This document shows positions 17,176 through 24,449 of a stretch of 29,184 nt of DNA, in pieces; the first letter of the stretch is position 1, and every line of letters starts with the position of its first letter. Source of the stretch: Candidatus Bathyarchaeota archaeon (GTDB taxonomy: Archaea > Thermoproteota > Bathyarchaeia > TCS64); NCBI GenBank assembly GCA_016934355.1, contig JAFGTA010000140.1, forward strand, positions 1 through 29,184. Reading direction: 5' to 3'. The position numbers were made by a program, and so were the translations under genes. Below the pieces are notes generated by a model. The model saw only the letters and a program-made list of their open reading frames with translations, did not search any database and was not told where the DNA came from.

Positions 17176-19077
17176 ATGTCCAGTGGCCCCAACAACAAGA
17201 GGTACGTCAACCCGACAGTTCCCCTGGAGGAGCTTTTCAAGGACTTCATGCCCGAGGTGAGTGAACCCCTCGAAATACTGTGCGACGACGACATATTCGC
17301 GGTGGTCATCGGGCGCACCGAGAGACTCCACGAGAAGGCGGGGCTGAGCGGCACCCTGTTCTCCGGAATCATCTGCGAACGCAACTCGGAGCACTTCGGC
17401 AAGAAGGTACTCATAGACGCGCTTAACCCCCACAAGATATTCATCAGCGGCAAGACGGGGTCAGGCAAGTCGTACACCCTCGGCGTGATAGCGGAGGAGC
17501 TGGCAGAGCAGAGCCTCGGGCTCGGAACCATCATCGTCGACCCAATGGGCGCATTCTGGAGCATGAAGTACTCCAAGAAGCCCGGCGAAGACGAACTCCT
17601 CGAAAGATGGGGCCTGTCGCCAAAGGCTTTCGACAACATCAAGGTCTTCGTGCCCGTCGAGCTCTCGGAGCACTACACGCCGGGGACCTACGACGACGTG
17701 TTCTCTATTCGGCCCGACGAACTCGGCGCCGAGGACTGGGCGAACACCTTCGGACTCGACTACTTCAGGAGCCTCCAGAGCGCCCTCATCATCGAGCTTG
17801 TCCGCGTCCTAAACGAGAGCAAGGTAGGCTACTCCCAGACGGCGGCTTACTCGATAGCCGACATGCTTGAGCTGGTGGAGGACTCGCCCGAGATACAGGA
17901 AAAGTTCCAGTCGAACACAGTCCGGGCCGTGAAGACCCGGCTGGAGTCGGCCAGCCACTGGGGCGTCTTCTCTACGGTGGGCACCTCCCTGCAGTCCCTG
18001 TCTGTGCCCAACCAGGTGAGTGTCATAGACGTCAGTCTGCTCCCGGACAACACGAGGGGCCTCGTCGTGGGGCTGCTTGCGAAGAAGATACTCAATGAGA
18101 GGACGAGGATCGCCCGCCAGGACAAGATGAGGGTAATGACAGACGGCGGTGGGACCGTGGACGAGACCCAGATACCCGTGACCTGGCTCATGGTGGACGA
18201 GGCCCACACGCTTGTCCCCTCGAAGGGAAAGACGGCGGCCAGCGAGCCCCTCATCGAGTACGCTAAGAGGGGCCGTATGCCTGGGTGTGCCCTCGTGCTG
18301 GCGACCCAGCAGCCAGCCGCCACAAGCGACGAGATACTGTCCCAGATCGACATACTCATCAGCCACAACCTGAGCTACAGCCAGGACATACTGGAGCTCA
18401 GGAAGAGGACCCCATCTAAGCTTCCGCCGGAGATCGGGGGCGAGGCTTTCATCAGGAACCTCCCGGTGGGGGCGGCGCTCATCGCCGACCAGACCACCTC
18501 GACGAAACGCGCGTTCGTGGCCCGCATCAGGCCCCGTAGAAGCGAGCACGGCGGGAAGGCAGTGCTGCCAAAGCACGAGGCGAAGGCCCCTCGAGCCATG
18601 GCCTCACCCATGCCTCCAGATGTCGTGCCGCGCGAGGTCCCTAAGCCGGAGCCCATGCTTGAGGCAGCCGAGCCGAAGATGGAGGCTAGGGCCAAGCCAC
18701 CCGTGAAGCCTGTGAAGAGGGTAGAGATAACCGTGCCAGATGTCACCGTCCAGACTTTCGACATTCTGGACGATATGGCGGTGAGCTACGCGATCCGTTT
18801 CATGAACTTCAGGGTGATGAACAAGGAGCTGAACCTGACCAAGGCAAGCGTCTCCGCGCAGGCGCTGCCCGGAACAACCCTCGCCCCGCTGCGGGTGTTC
18901 GCTGAACGGCTGGGGGAGAAGGGTTTCAGCCTCACCTCTACCAGGGTGGTCGACAAGAACCCTCTCCTGGTCTTCAACAGGGATGAAAGCGTCGTGGCGC
19001 TCTCCGTCATCTTCACGAAGAAGTCCACGGTGCTCGTGGTTCTCTCGGCGGGCCCCGAAGGGCATCTGGACGCTTAG
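17176..19077 (+). CDS. HerA/FtsK-superfamily P-loop ATPase with extra C-terminal domain
   Basis: A 633-aa protein. Residues ~1-85 form an N-terminal beta-rich part like the HAS-barrel region of HerA proteins. Walker A is GKTGSGKS near residue 93, followed by IIVDPMGAFWSMKY. Walker B is TWLMVDEAHTLVP near 336-348, then the HerA-like EYAKRGRMPGCALVLATQQPAA and SQIDILISHNLSYSQDI. These are hallmarks of hexameric HerA ATPases, which pump DNA in end resection (with NurA) or act in defence and chromosome handling. A Pro/Lys/Glu-rich linker (~455-515) leads to a ~115-aa C-terminal domain I do not recognise. No NurA gene is adjacent. It converges on vps4 with only 4 bases between the stops, an unusual neighbour for HerA. 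A link to cell division or membrane remodelling is inference. Confidence 0.85.
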   Translation: MSSGPNNKRYVNPTVPLEELFKDFMPEVSEPLEILCDDDIFAVVIGRTERLHEKAGLSGTLFSGIICERNSEHFGKKVLIDALNPHKIFISGKTGSGKSYTLGVIAEELAEQSLGLGTIIVDPMGAFWSMKYSKKPGEDELLERWGLSPKAFDNIKVFVPVELSEHYTPGTYDDVFSIRPDELGAEDWANTFGLDYFRSLQSALIIELVRVLNESKVGYSQTAAYSIADMLELVEDSPEIQEKFQSNTVRAVKTRLESASHWGVFSTVGTSLQSLSVPNQVSVIDVSLLPDNTRGLVVGLLAKKILNERTRIARQDKMRVMTDGGGTVDETQIPVTWLMVDEAHTLVPSKGKTAASEPLIEYAKRGRMPGCALVLATQQPAATSDEILSQIDILISHNLSYSQDILELRKRTPSKLPPEIGGEAFIRNLPVGAALIADQTTSTKRAFVARIRPRRSEHGGKAVLPKHEAKAPRAMASPMPPDVVPREVPKPEPMLEAAEPKMEARAKPPVKPVKRVEITVPDVTVQTFDILDDMAVSYAIRFMNFRVMNKELNLTKASVSAQALPGTTLAPLRVFAERLGEKGFSLTSTRVVDKNPLLVFNRDESVVALSVIFTKKSTVLVVLSAGPEGHLDA

Positions 19078-19081
19078 AGGC

Positions 19082-20227
19082 TTAGATGGAGTCGAACTCC
19101 TTAGCCCAGCTGTAGTACCTCTGGGCCACCTCCGCCGTGACTGTGCTCTTCCTCTTCGTTATCGCCGTGAGGAAGTCCTGTCGCGACACCTTCCTCGGCA
19201 TGGCGTAGTCGATGGTGCCGTCGTCGATAAGCTCCTGTATCGGGATGTACCACGCGTCCATGCTCATCTTCTTAATGTCGTCCCCCGAGTACCCCTCGGT
19301 GAGGGCAGCCAGCTCGGCTAGGTCCACCTCCTCGGTGGTGTCTATCTTGGGCTCGCCGAGGACGTTGAGGTTGAAGATGGCTTTCCTCGCATCCAGGTCC
19401 GGGAGAGGGACGTGGATACGCTTATCGAACCTGCGAATCGTCCTTGGCGCCAGCTTCCACGGGGTGTTGGTGGCGCCCCAGAACAGTATGCGGGTCTCGG
19501 TGTCCTTCCTCACGCCGTCGAGTTGGGCAGCCACCTCTGCCATTATCCTGTCCTGGACAGCCGCGTTCTGGGCTGACTCGCCGGGGGCGAGGGCGTCGAA
19601 CTCGTCGATGAACACTATAGCGGGCTGGTTCCTGCGCGCCGCCTCGAAGAGCGCCCTGATACGTTTCTCGGACTCGCCGACGTACTTGTCCATGATGTCG
19701 GCGGCGCTCAGACCGTAGACGGGCATGTCGCACTCCGCCGCAGCAGCTATAGCCAGCATCGTCTTCCCGCAGCCCGGCGGCCCATGAAGCAGCATAGCTC
19801 TCCACGTAGCTCGCCCGACGAAGAGCTCTTTTCTCTTCATGGGGATTATGAGGGCCTGGTAGATGGCGTTCTTGGCATCCTGTAGCCCGGCGATGTCCTC
19901 CCACTTGACGCCAGAGATATCCAACAGGAGGTCGTCCGTGAAGTCGTCGGCAGCCTCCGGCTCAGAGCGCAGCGGCTCGGGAGAGTCTCTGCTCCTCCTT
20001 CTAGCCGGTTTGCTCGTTTTTAGTTGGTTTGCTCTGTTTATGTACTGTCTTGCAGTTTGTTTATAGTAGCTTGCGATCTGGCTGCTTTCAGAGTATTTTA
20101 TGAGTGCTAGTAATAGATCCACTGCTCGCGTATAATGCTGTATGGCTAACTGGTATTCACCCTTGTTATCATACTGTATTGCCTGAGTCGCTGCATTTTT
20201 CGCGAGTTGATATACGTTTTCAGCCAC
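19082..20227 (-). CDS. vps4: Vps4/CdvC-type AAA ATPase with N-terminal MIT domain
   Basis: A 381-aa meiotic-clade AAA ATPase that would disassemble ESCRT-III polymers. Residues ~3-72 form a three-helix MIT domain (LAKNAATQAIQYDNKGEYQL, AIQHYTRAVDLLLALI), which binds MIM motifs of ESCRT-III tails. A charged linker follows. The AAA module begins VKWEDIAGLQDAK. It has Walker A GPPGCGKT (~149-156), the pore-loop region DKYVGESEKRI, Walker B IVFIDEFDAL (~203-211) and the sensor/arginine-finger stretch GATNTPWKLAPRTIRRFDKRI with HVPLPD, all typical of Vps4. The C-terminus carries the YSGDDIKKMSMDAW helix and a short final helix. Start is GTG at 20227. It is divergent from the ESCRT-III genes, with the two promoters inside 80 bases. 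Length matches archaeal CdvC and Asgard Vps4. Confidence 0.95.
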   Translation of the reverse strand: MAENVYQLAKNAATQAIQYDNKGEYQLAIQHYTRAVDLLLALIKYSESSQIASYYKQTARQYINRANQLKTSKPARRRSRDSPEPLRSEPEAADDFTDDLLLDISGVKWEDIAGLQDAKNAIYQALIIPMKRKELFVGRATWRAMLLHGPPGCGKTMLAIAAAAECDMPVYGLSAADIMDKYVGESEKRIRALFEAARRNQPAIVFIDEFDALAPGESAQNAAVQDRIMAEVAAQLDGVRKDTETRILFWGATNTPWKLAPRTIRRFDKRIHVPLPDLDARKAIFNLNVLGEPKIDTTEEVDLAELAALTEGYSGDDIKKMSMDAWYIPIQELIDDGTIDYAMPRKVSRQDFLTAITKRKSTVTAEVAQRYYSWAKEFDSI

Positions 20228-20307
20228 CCTATCTCACTTACCGAATATAAACTAGGAAATATATTTAATCTTAATTAGGTATTAACAAAGCAATAGAGGT
20301 TATCTTT
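20228..20307. promoter_or_regulatory. Compact divergent promoter between vps4 and the ESCRT-III operon
   Basis: Eighty A/T-rich bases. The minus-strand gene has a TTTATATT box near 20244-20251. The plus-strand operon has an AAATATATTTAA box (about 20258-20269) and a Shine-Dalgarno GAGGT at 20296-20300, seven bases before its GTG start at 20308. The two boxes lie so close that transcription factor binding for the two units could interfere, offering coupled control of polymer and disassembly enzyme. Confidence 0.6.
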
Positions 20308-20916
20308 GTGTCAGGAATCATCGACCGTATCAAGAACTTCGTGAGCCCGCCGAAGCCAGACCTTAACCAGTTCATGATAGAGCTAAAGATGTACAACGGC
20401 GAGATCAAGCGAATCCAGAAACAGAACGAGAAACGCGCGGTCCAGTTCAGGGAGAGGGCGAAGAACGAGCTCAAGAAGGGCGAGACGGCTCGCGTCAAGG
20501 AGTACATGAGGCAGCACATGAGGGCTAAGACCACCGCCTACTCACTCGACATGTTCACCATAAAGATGGAGGGCCTCATATTCGACCTCCAGAGCGGAAC
20601 CACTGCCGGGCAGATGGCCGAGTCCATGGGCAATATAAGCACCACTCTGGACAAGCTCAAGGGGCTGAACGTCGCAAGCGTCGCCGAGATAATGACGAAG
20701 CTCAACAGGCAGATGATGGGCATGGGGGTAGCCATGGACACCATGTACCAGCAGCTCGACACGGACCCCTTCGAGGTCGAGAGCTACACGGACGCGGATG
20801 TGTCCAAGGAGATAGAGCTCCTCACCACCGAGGTCATGGCGCAGTCCAGCGCGGACCTTCCCTCCGTTACCGTCGACGACCTCGTCGAAGAAAGGAAGAA
20901 GCTTGACGAGAAATAA
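20308..20916 (+). CDS. ESCRT-III protein A (Vps2/24/46, CHMP1-like)
   Basis: A 202-aa, almost wholly helical ESCRT-III subunit. It starts at GTG (20308) behind a GAGGT ribosome-binding site. A short amphipathic start (SGIIDRIKNFV) precedes the long basic helical hairpin (about residues 15-85: ELKMYNGEIKRIQKQNEKR, RVKEYMRQHMRAKTTAYSLDMF). Then comes the segment typical of CHMP1/Vps2-type proteins (MAESMGNISTTLDKLKGLNV, MTKLNRQMMGMGVAMDTM) and an acidic C-terminal half. The last residues, DDLVEERKKLDEK, resemble a MIM1 helix for Vps4 MIT binding, though leucine spacing is not perfect. Family knowledge says such proteins polymerise on membranes and drive scission. It heads an operon with a second ESCRT-III and Vps25, opposite vps4. 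Confidence 0.9.
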   Translation: MSGIIDRIKNFVSPPKPDLNQFMIELKMYNGEIKRIQKQNEKRAVQFRERAKNELKKGETARVKEYMRQHMRAKTTAYSLDMFTIKMEGLIFDLQSGTTAGQMAESMGNISTTLDKLKGLNVASVAEIMTKLNRQMMGMGVAMDTMYQQLDTDPFEVESYTDADVSKEIELLTTEVMAQSSADLPSVTVDDLVEERKKLDEK

Positions 20917-20924
20917 GTGATAAT

Positions 20925-21599
20925 ATGTTCAGACCCAAGCCTCAGCCAAAGAAAAACGACCTCCTCGACCAGTTGGAGGTACACATCGAGGAGTATAGAC
21001 GGATCAGCAAAGTACTGGAACGGGAGTACGACCTGATCAGGAAGGACGTCGAACGGCTCTACAGCAAGGGGCTGAAGAGGGCTGCAAAGACCGCTTTCGC
21101 GGGGCTCAAGGACACCGAGAGGAAGCTTGAGGCCACCGAGATCGAGATAATCAACCTTCGGCGGGTCAAGACTCAGCTGGAGGCTCAGCCGGAGAGGCTG
21201 CCTGCGGTGACCATCGAGAACGTGGACGGGATGCTCAAGGCGTCTCAGCAGAACATTATGCGGGCCCAGAGCATGATACAGCCCATCCTCGAACGGGTGA
21301 GCATCACAGATGACAGTATCCTTGACTCCGCGGACGCCTACATGGACGAAACCGAGGACGAGTTCGAGAACTTCATCGCGGGTATGAAGGCGAGCCAGCC
21401 AGCCGCCAAGGAGCAGGTGGGCGACGAGCTAGACCAGTTCATGACCGCGAGGGCGGCGCCTGCCAAACAGGCTGTGAGGGATGTCGCGTACACCCTGCCG
21501 AGCGTGCCCGAGGGCGGAGCTCCCGCGCCCGAGGAGACCGAGGAAGAGCCTGAGCAGAAGGAAGAGAAGAAGAAAGAGATAAAGGAAGACGCCGCGTGA
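20925..21599 (+). CDS. ESCRT-III protein B (Vps20/32/60, Snf7-like)
   Basis: A 224-aa coiled-coil protein eight bases after ESCRT-III A. The N-terminal half is a basic helical hairpin (LLDQLEVHIEEYRRISKVLE, DLIRKDVERLYSKGLKRAAK, then GLKDTERKLEATEIEIINLR). Acidic helices follow (TIENVDGMLKASQQNIMRAQ, DAYMDETEDEFENFI) with the order expected of Snf7-type ESCRT-III. The tail after residue ~170 is Pro/Ala/Glu-rich and ends in a Lys/Glu run. It may be a flexible tail carrying a MIM2-like proline motif (TLPSVPEGG), but I cannot confirm that. Together with protein A it gives the two-paralogue ESCRT-III arrangement known in Asgard genomes. Subgroup assignment is by resemblance and gene order. Its TGA overlaps the GTG start of vps25. 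Confidence 0.85.
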   Translation: MFRPKPQPKKNDLLDQLEVHIEEYRRISKVLEREYDLIRKDVERLYSKGLKRAAKTAFAGLKDTERKLEATEIEIINLRRVKTQLEAQPERLPAVTIENVDGMLKASQQNIMRAQSMIQPILERVSITDDSILDSADAYMDETEDEFENFIAGMKASQPAAKEQVGDELDQFMTARAAPAKQAVRDVAYTLPSVPEGGAPAPEETEEEPEQKEEKKKEIKEDAA

Positions 21600-22087
21600 C
21601 CGATGTGGACATCCGCAGAAACCCTTTTCTTAATCAGCCGTGGATGATGGAGCGGCCGGGGGGCGCGGAGAACTACAAGAAGTGGGTCAGGGGCTGGACC
21701 GACGCCTTCCTCGAGATCGCCGAGATACAGAACATCCAGCTAATCAACAAGTACGACCTACGCAAGATGGAGCCCTTCAACAGACTCAGCGACGAAGACT
21801 TCGAGATTTTAGTCAAGGAGTATCTGGACTCCCCGTACTGCACATACTGGGGAGGCGACAAGATACGGGTCTACTGGAGAACCCTGGACACGTGGGCCGA
21901 CGCCCTCCACCAGGCGGCGAAGGAGAAGGACAAGAACATCATCCTCGGCTTGGAGACCCTCGGCGAGTTCGACGCAAGGATGGCGACCATCCCAAGCACC
22001 GACCAGTCCAAGATCATGCAGATACTGGTGGACCGCAACAAGGCTAGATGGGTAGAGAAGGAAAACAACGTCCTCAAGATACTCTAG
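21596..22087 (+). CDS. vps25: ESCRT-II subunit, Vps25-like (two winged helices)
   Basis: A 163-aa protein close in length to eukaryotic Vps25 (about 176). It opens with a Pro/aromatic segment (NPFLNQPWMMERPGG), comparable to the N-terminal motif by which Vps25 docks on its partners. The first winged helix follows (about residues 24-90: NYKKWVRGWTDAFLEIAEIQ, DFEILVKEYLDSPYCTYWGG) and ends with VYWRTLDTWADALHQAAKE, matching the Vps25 pattern W..P..W...I. The second winged helix (about 110-163) starts NIILGLETLGEF and ends RWVEKENNVLKIL. In eukaryotes Vps25 links ESCRT-II to the ESCRT-III nucleator. Here it lies directly behind ESCRT-III B with a 4-base GTGA overlap. A second in-frame GTG at 21605 is an alternative start. 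Confidence 0.85.
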   Translation: MTDVDIRRNPFLNQPWMMERPGGAENYKKWVRGWTDAFLEIAEIQNIQLINKYDLRKMEPFNRLSDEDFEILVKEYLDSPYCTYWGGDKIRVYWRTLDTWADALHQAAKEKDKNIILGLETLGEFDARMATIPSTDQSKIMQILVDRNKARWVEKENNVLKIL

Positions 22088-22710
22088 AAGGACTTGGGCG
22101 GCGTGAAGTGCCGCAGCTCAAGCGTAACCATCTCGACGCCGTATCCCCGCAGCTCGGCGCCCAGCTTGACCTCAAGCTCCATGAGAAGCCTCATCCTCTC
22201 CATCTCGATGAACTCGTTGTACGTGTAGTCCTTGATGATCTCCTTGAAGACCTGAAAAAGCAGCCCGTCGCGGAGCCAGTTAGCCAGCGTCTTCGGGGGG
22301 TAGGACTCGTCCGTCCCCACCAGCTTTGACAGGAAGTTGCCGACAGCCACCTGATCCTCCTGCACCCTGAACTCGATGTTACCACTGCACCCGAAGCTCT
22401 TCCCATCCGACGTTACAGGGTAGTTCGGCGCCCTGATGCCCACCTTCTCCGTCCTAGGAGACACGTCCACGTAGACGGCCGAGTCGAAGTCGTCCACCAC
22501 TGGGTGCTGCCCCGGCGAGAGGAGGCTCCTGAAGTTGCCCGCGACGTAGACGGCGACCCGCTCGTCCTCGTTCACGACGAACTCGCTTATCTCCGCCGTG
22601 TTCTGGTAGGTCTGGTTGGGCAGCCTCCATATCAGTGATCCCGCCTCGGCTTTGCCGGTCCACTTGACGCTCTGCCTGCGGGTGATGGCGTCCTTGAGCC
22701 CCTTGATGAT
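22084..22710 (-). CDS. SPFH/band-7-like membrane scaffold protein (no canonical start codon)
   Basis: About 209 codons with the SPFH 'virion core protein'-like pattern: KGLKDAITRRQSVKWTG, SLIWRLPN, then EFVVNEDERVAVYVAGNF, HPVVDDFDSAVYVDVSPRT and C-terminal helices (LFQVFKEIIKDYTYNEFIEM, ELRGYGVEMVTLELRHF). SPFH proteins form oligomeric membrane-associated scaffolds. Between the in-frame stop at 22759-22761 and a GTG at 22573-22575 the frame has no ATG, GTG or TTG, yet conserved sequence extends upstream of that GTG. A GTG overlapping the upstream TGA (GTGA) would be the natural start but is one base out of frame. Either one base is missing within a few bases of it, or a near-cognate codon such as ATC (used for the end coordinate here) is used. 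It is convergent with vps25 and shares CTAG for both stops. Confidence 0.75.
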   Translation of the reverse strand: MIKGLKDAITRRQSVKWTGKAEAGSLIWRLPNQTYQNTAEISEFVVNEDERVAVYVAGNFRSLLSPGQHPVVDDFDSAVYVDVSPRTEKVGIRAPNYPVTSDGKSFGCSGNIEFRVQEDQVAVGNFLSKLVGTDESYPPKTLANWLRDGLLFQVFKEIIKDYTYNEFIEMERMRLLMELEVKLGAELRGYGVEMVTLELRHFTPPKSF

Positions 22711-22711
22711 G

Positions 22712-23881
22712 TCACGCGTGAACGACGTCTCTAACCACCTCCTCCTTCTCCTGCATCTTCAGCTTGTACGCCGACTCGGCGAGCCCCGGGAAATAGTATC
22801 TCGCCTCATGCTTCCACGCCACGTCGTCCTTGCTGAGCTCCTCAAGCATCTGCTCAGAGGTGACCAGATCGTAGTTCATCGCCTCGGCTAGCTCCTCCCG
22901 TGTGACTCCCTTCTCAAGTATGGAGATGTCGGTGGAGACTACTGTGACGACCTGCTGGTAGCTCTCGGTCATCTTGAGGGGTCTGAGCTTTACAATCTTG
23001 TAGCCGCTGCTTGTGGATTCGAGGGTCTCGAGCATGCCTTTGCCTACGAGGGCGTTCACGGACTTCTCGAAGTCGTTGGGCGAGACCTCCATGTTGGGGA
23101 AGGTCTGCTGGAAGTCCTTGTAGAACTCGGTGAGGCTGAGTATGGAGCCTCGGCTCGCCATGGTGTCGTCCACCATGTAGAGCACCGAGTTCTGGACCCG
23201 CTCGTAGTACTTGGACTTGTAGACGAGGGGCTTCTTCATCTCCTCCATCTTGTAGACGACGCTTGCGAGGCTGCGTAGGGACATGAAGACCTCTGGGTTC
23301 TGCTCGGAGATTACGTTGAGCACGTTCCTGTCGTCGAGGGTGAGCATCATGTTTCTGATCTCGGCTAGCTGCTCGATCTCTCGTATCCCCGACTTTATGG
23401 CGAGGACGCTTATCTGGTTGCCGTGGAGCTCCAGCTCGTCCGTGATCTGCCTTATCGTCTTGAGTAGGGCGTAGCCCCTGCTGAGGATGATGATGTTTAG
23501 GTAGCTGATGGTCTCCCGGTTGACGTCTGTGAGGTTCGTCCTCAGCATGTCGCTGTACCGTATCTTGTCTGCGACGGCGTTTATCTGCCTCTGGACCAGG
23601 AATAGCTCCTGTTTGAGGTCCACCTTCTTCATGTCTGCGATGAATAGAGTGTTCTTGAGCTCGTTCCGGGCGTCCATGAGGACCTTGGTTGCTTCGCCTC
23701 GGACCTCGACGTCGTACTCCACGGGGTCTCTCTCGCCCTGATACATCACGAGGGACGCTAGCTGTGACGCCACCTCTATTCCTATGCCGACTCCCAGCTT
23801 GCTCATGAGGCTCTGGGACAGCCACGCAACTACAGGTACAGCCAAGTCACTCAACCACGTTAAGCTAAACGTTGCGTCCAA
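22712..23881 (-). CDS. ESCRT-II EAP30 (Vps22/Vps36-like) protein with coiled-coil N-terminal extension
   Basis: A 389-aa protein. The C-terminal part (about residues 240-370) matches the tandem winged-helix EAP30 domain of Vps22/Vps36 in order: ILSLTEFYKDFQQTF, then VSPNDFEKSVNALV (eukaryotic VSxxDLxxAxxxL), then SGYKIVKL, then YQQVVTVVSTDISILEKGVTREELAEAMN, then MLEELSKDDVAWKHEARYYFP, equivalent to LL.EGLAW.D....YWFP. The first ~50 residues include a hydrophobic or amphipathic stretch. Residues ~55-200 are predicted long helices (DARNELKNTLFIADMKKVDL, INAVADKIRYSDML). Start is TTG, with no better start nearby. It lies downstream of the FHA gene and runs into the SPFH gene. Which eukaryotic subunit it parallels cannot be settled by eye. 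Confidence 0.8.
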   Translation of the reverse strand: MDATFSLTWLSDLAVPVVAWLSQSLMSKLGVGIGIEVASQLASLVMYQGERDPVEYDVEVRGEATKVLMDARNELKNTLFIADMKKVDLKQELFLVQRQINAVADKIRYSDMLRTNLTDVNRETISYLNIIILSRGYALLKTIRQITDELELHGNQISVLAIKSGIREIEQLAEIRNMMLTLDDRNVLNVISEQNPEVFMSLRSLASVVYKMEEMKKPLVYKSKYYERVQNSVLYMVDDTMASRGSILSLTEFYKDFQQTFPNMEVSPNDFEKSVNALVGKGMLETLESTSSGYKIVKLRPLKMTESYQQVVTVVSTDISILEKGVTREELAEAMNYDLVTSEQMLEELSKDDVAWKHEARYYFPGLAESAYKLKMQEKEEVVRDVVHA

Positions 23882-23901
23882 GGCTAATAATATTGGCGAT
23901 G

Positions 23902-24447
23902 CTAGTCCTCGCGCTTCTCGATGAACTCGATCTCCACGTACTTCCTGCAGCCGGGCGCCAGCGTTATCTTTGAGCCGTGCCTAAGCTGCTTCTCTACACC
24001 GTGGTCCAGCCGGACTCCGTCCAGCGAGGTGCCGTTCATGGACTTGTCGTCGCTGAGGGTGCATACCTGCTTGTTCACGATGTACTGCTCGTTGTCCATG
24101 TCGATGATCTGGTACTCCCTGCGGGTCTTTATCCTTGAGTGGGTGCTGGAGACGTAGACTGTCTTCACGGGTATGAGGTTCCTGATGTTCCGGCGGACGC
24201 TGTCGATGATGGACAGCACGTCGCGGTCGTTCCTGCCTATGATGAGGTCGCCGTCGATCCTGTACAGGTTCTCTTTCTTGTTGTCGCCGATTATCTTAAG
24301 GTAGGAGCTGTACTTGATCTCGGGTCTGAACTTGTAGGGGGTGCCGCAGCCTTCGCATGTGAGGTCTGTGACCCTGTTCGGGACGTGGATGGGCATCCCG
24401 CATACCTTGCACGGCACCTCGTTCTCGATGAGGGAGCGTGAGCCCAC
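23902..24447 (-). CDS. Zinc-ribbon/FHA-domain phosphothreonine reader
   Basis: A 181-aa cytoplasmic protein. Residues 13-34 carry a zinc ribbon (CKVC ... CEGC, Cys13/16/31/34). After a linker comes a forkhead-associated domain: LIIGRND near residue 68, VSSTHSRIKTR (the Ser-x-x-His phosphopeptide-binding element), SDDKSMNGTSLDGVRL and KQLRHGSKITL. This is the usual FHA motif order, with the binding residues retained. FHA domains bind phosphothreonine peptides, typically made by the neighbouring Hanks-type kinase. The GTG start lies two bases after the kinase stop, so expression is coupled. Likely partners are the kinase itself or ESCRT/SPFH proteins encoded next door. The domain call is firm; partners are inferred. 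Confidence 0.88.
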   Translation of the reverse strand: MGSRSLIENEVPCKVCGMPIHVPNRVTDLTCEGCGTPYKFRPEIKYSSYLKIIGDNKKENLYRIDGDLIIGRNDRDVLSIIDSVRRNIRNLIPVKTVYVSSTHSRIKTRREYQIIDMDNEQYIVNKQVCTLSDDKSMNGTSLDGVRLDHGVEKQLRHGSKITLAPGCRKYVEIEFIEKRED

Positions 24448-24449
24448 GT

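Noticed and set aside
17809..18576. 255-codon minus-strand frame opposite the HerA-like gene
   Set aside because: Shadow of a GC-rich gene; the plus strand has Walker A and B and HerA motifs.
22914..23825. 303-codon minus-strand frame in another phase of the EAP30 gene
   Set aside because: Arg/His/Gln/Gly-rich low-information translation; the overlapping phase has clear EAP30 motifs.
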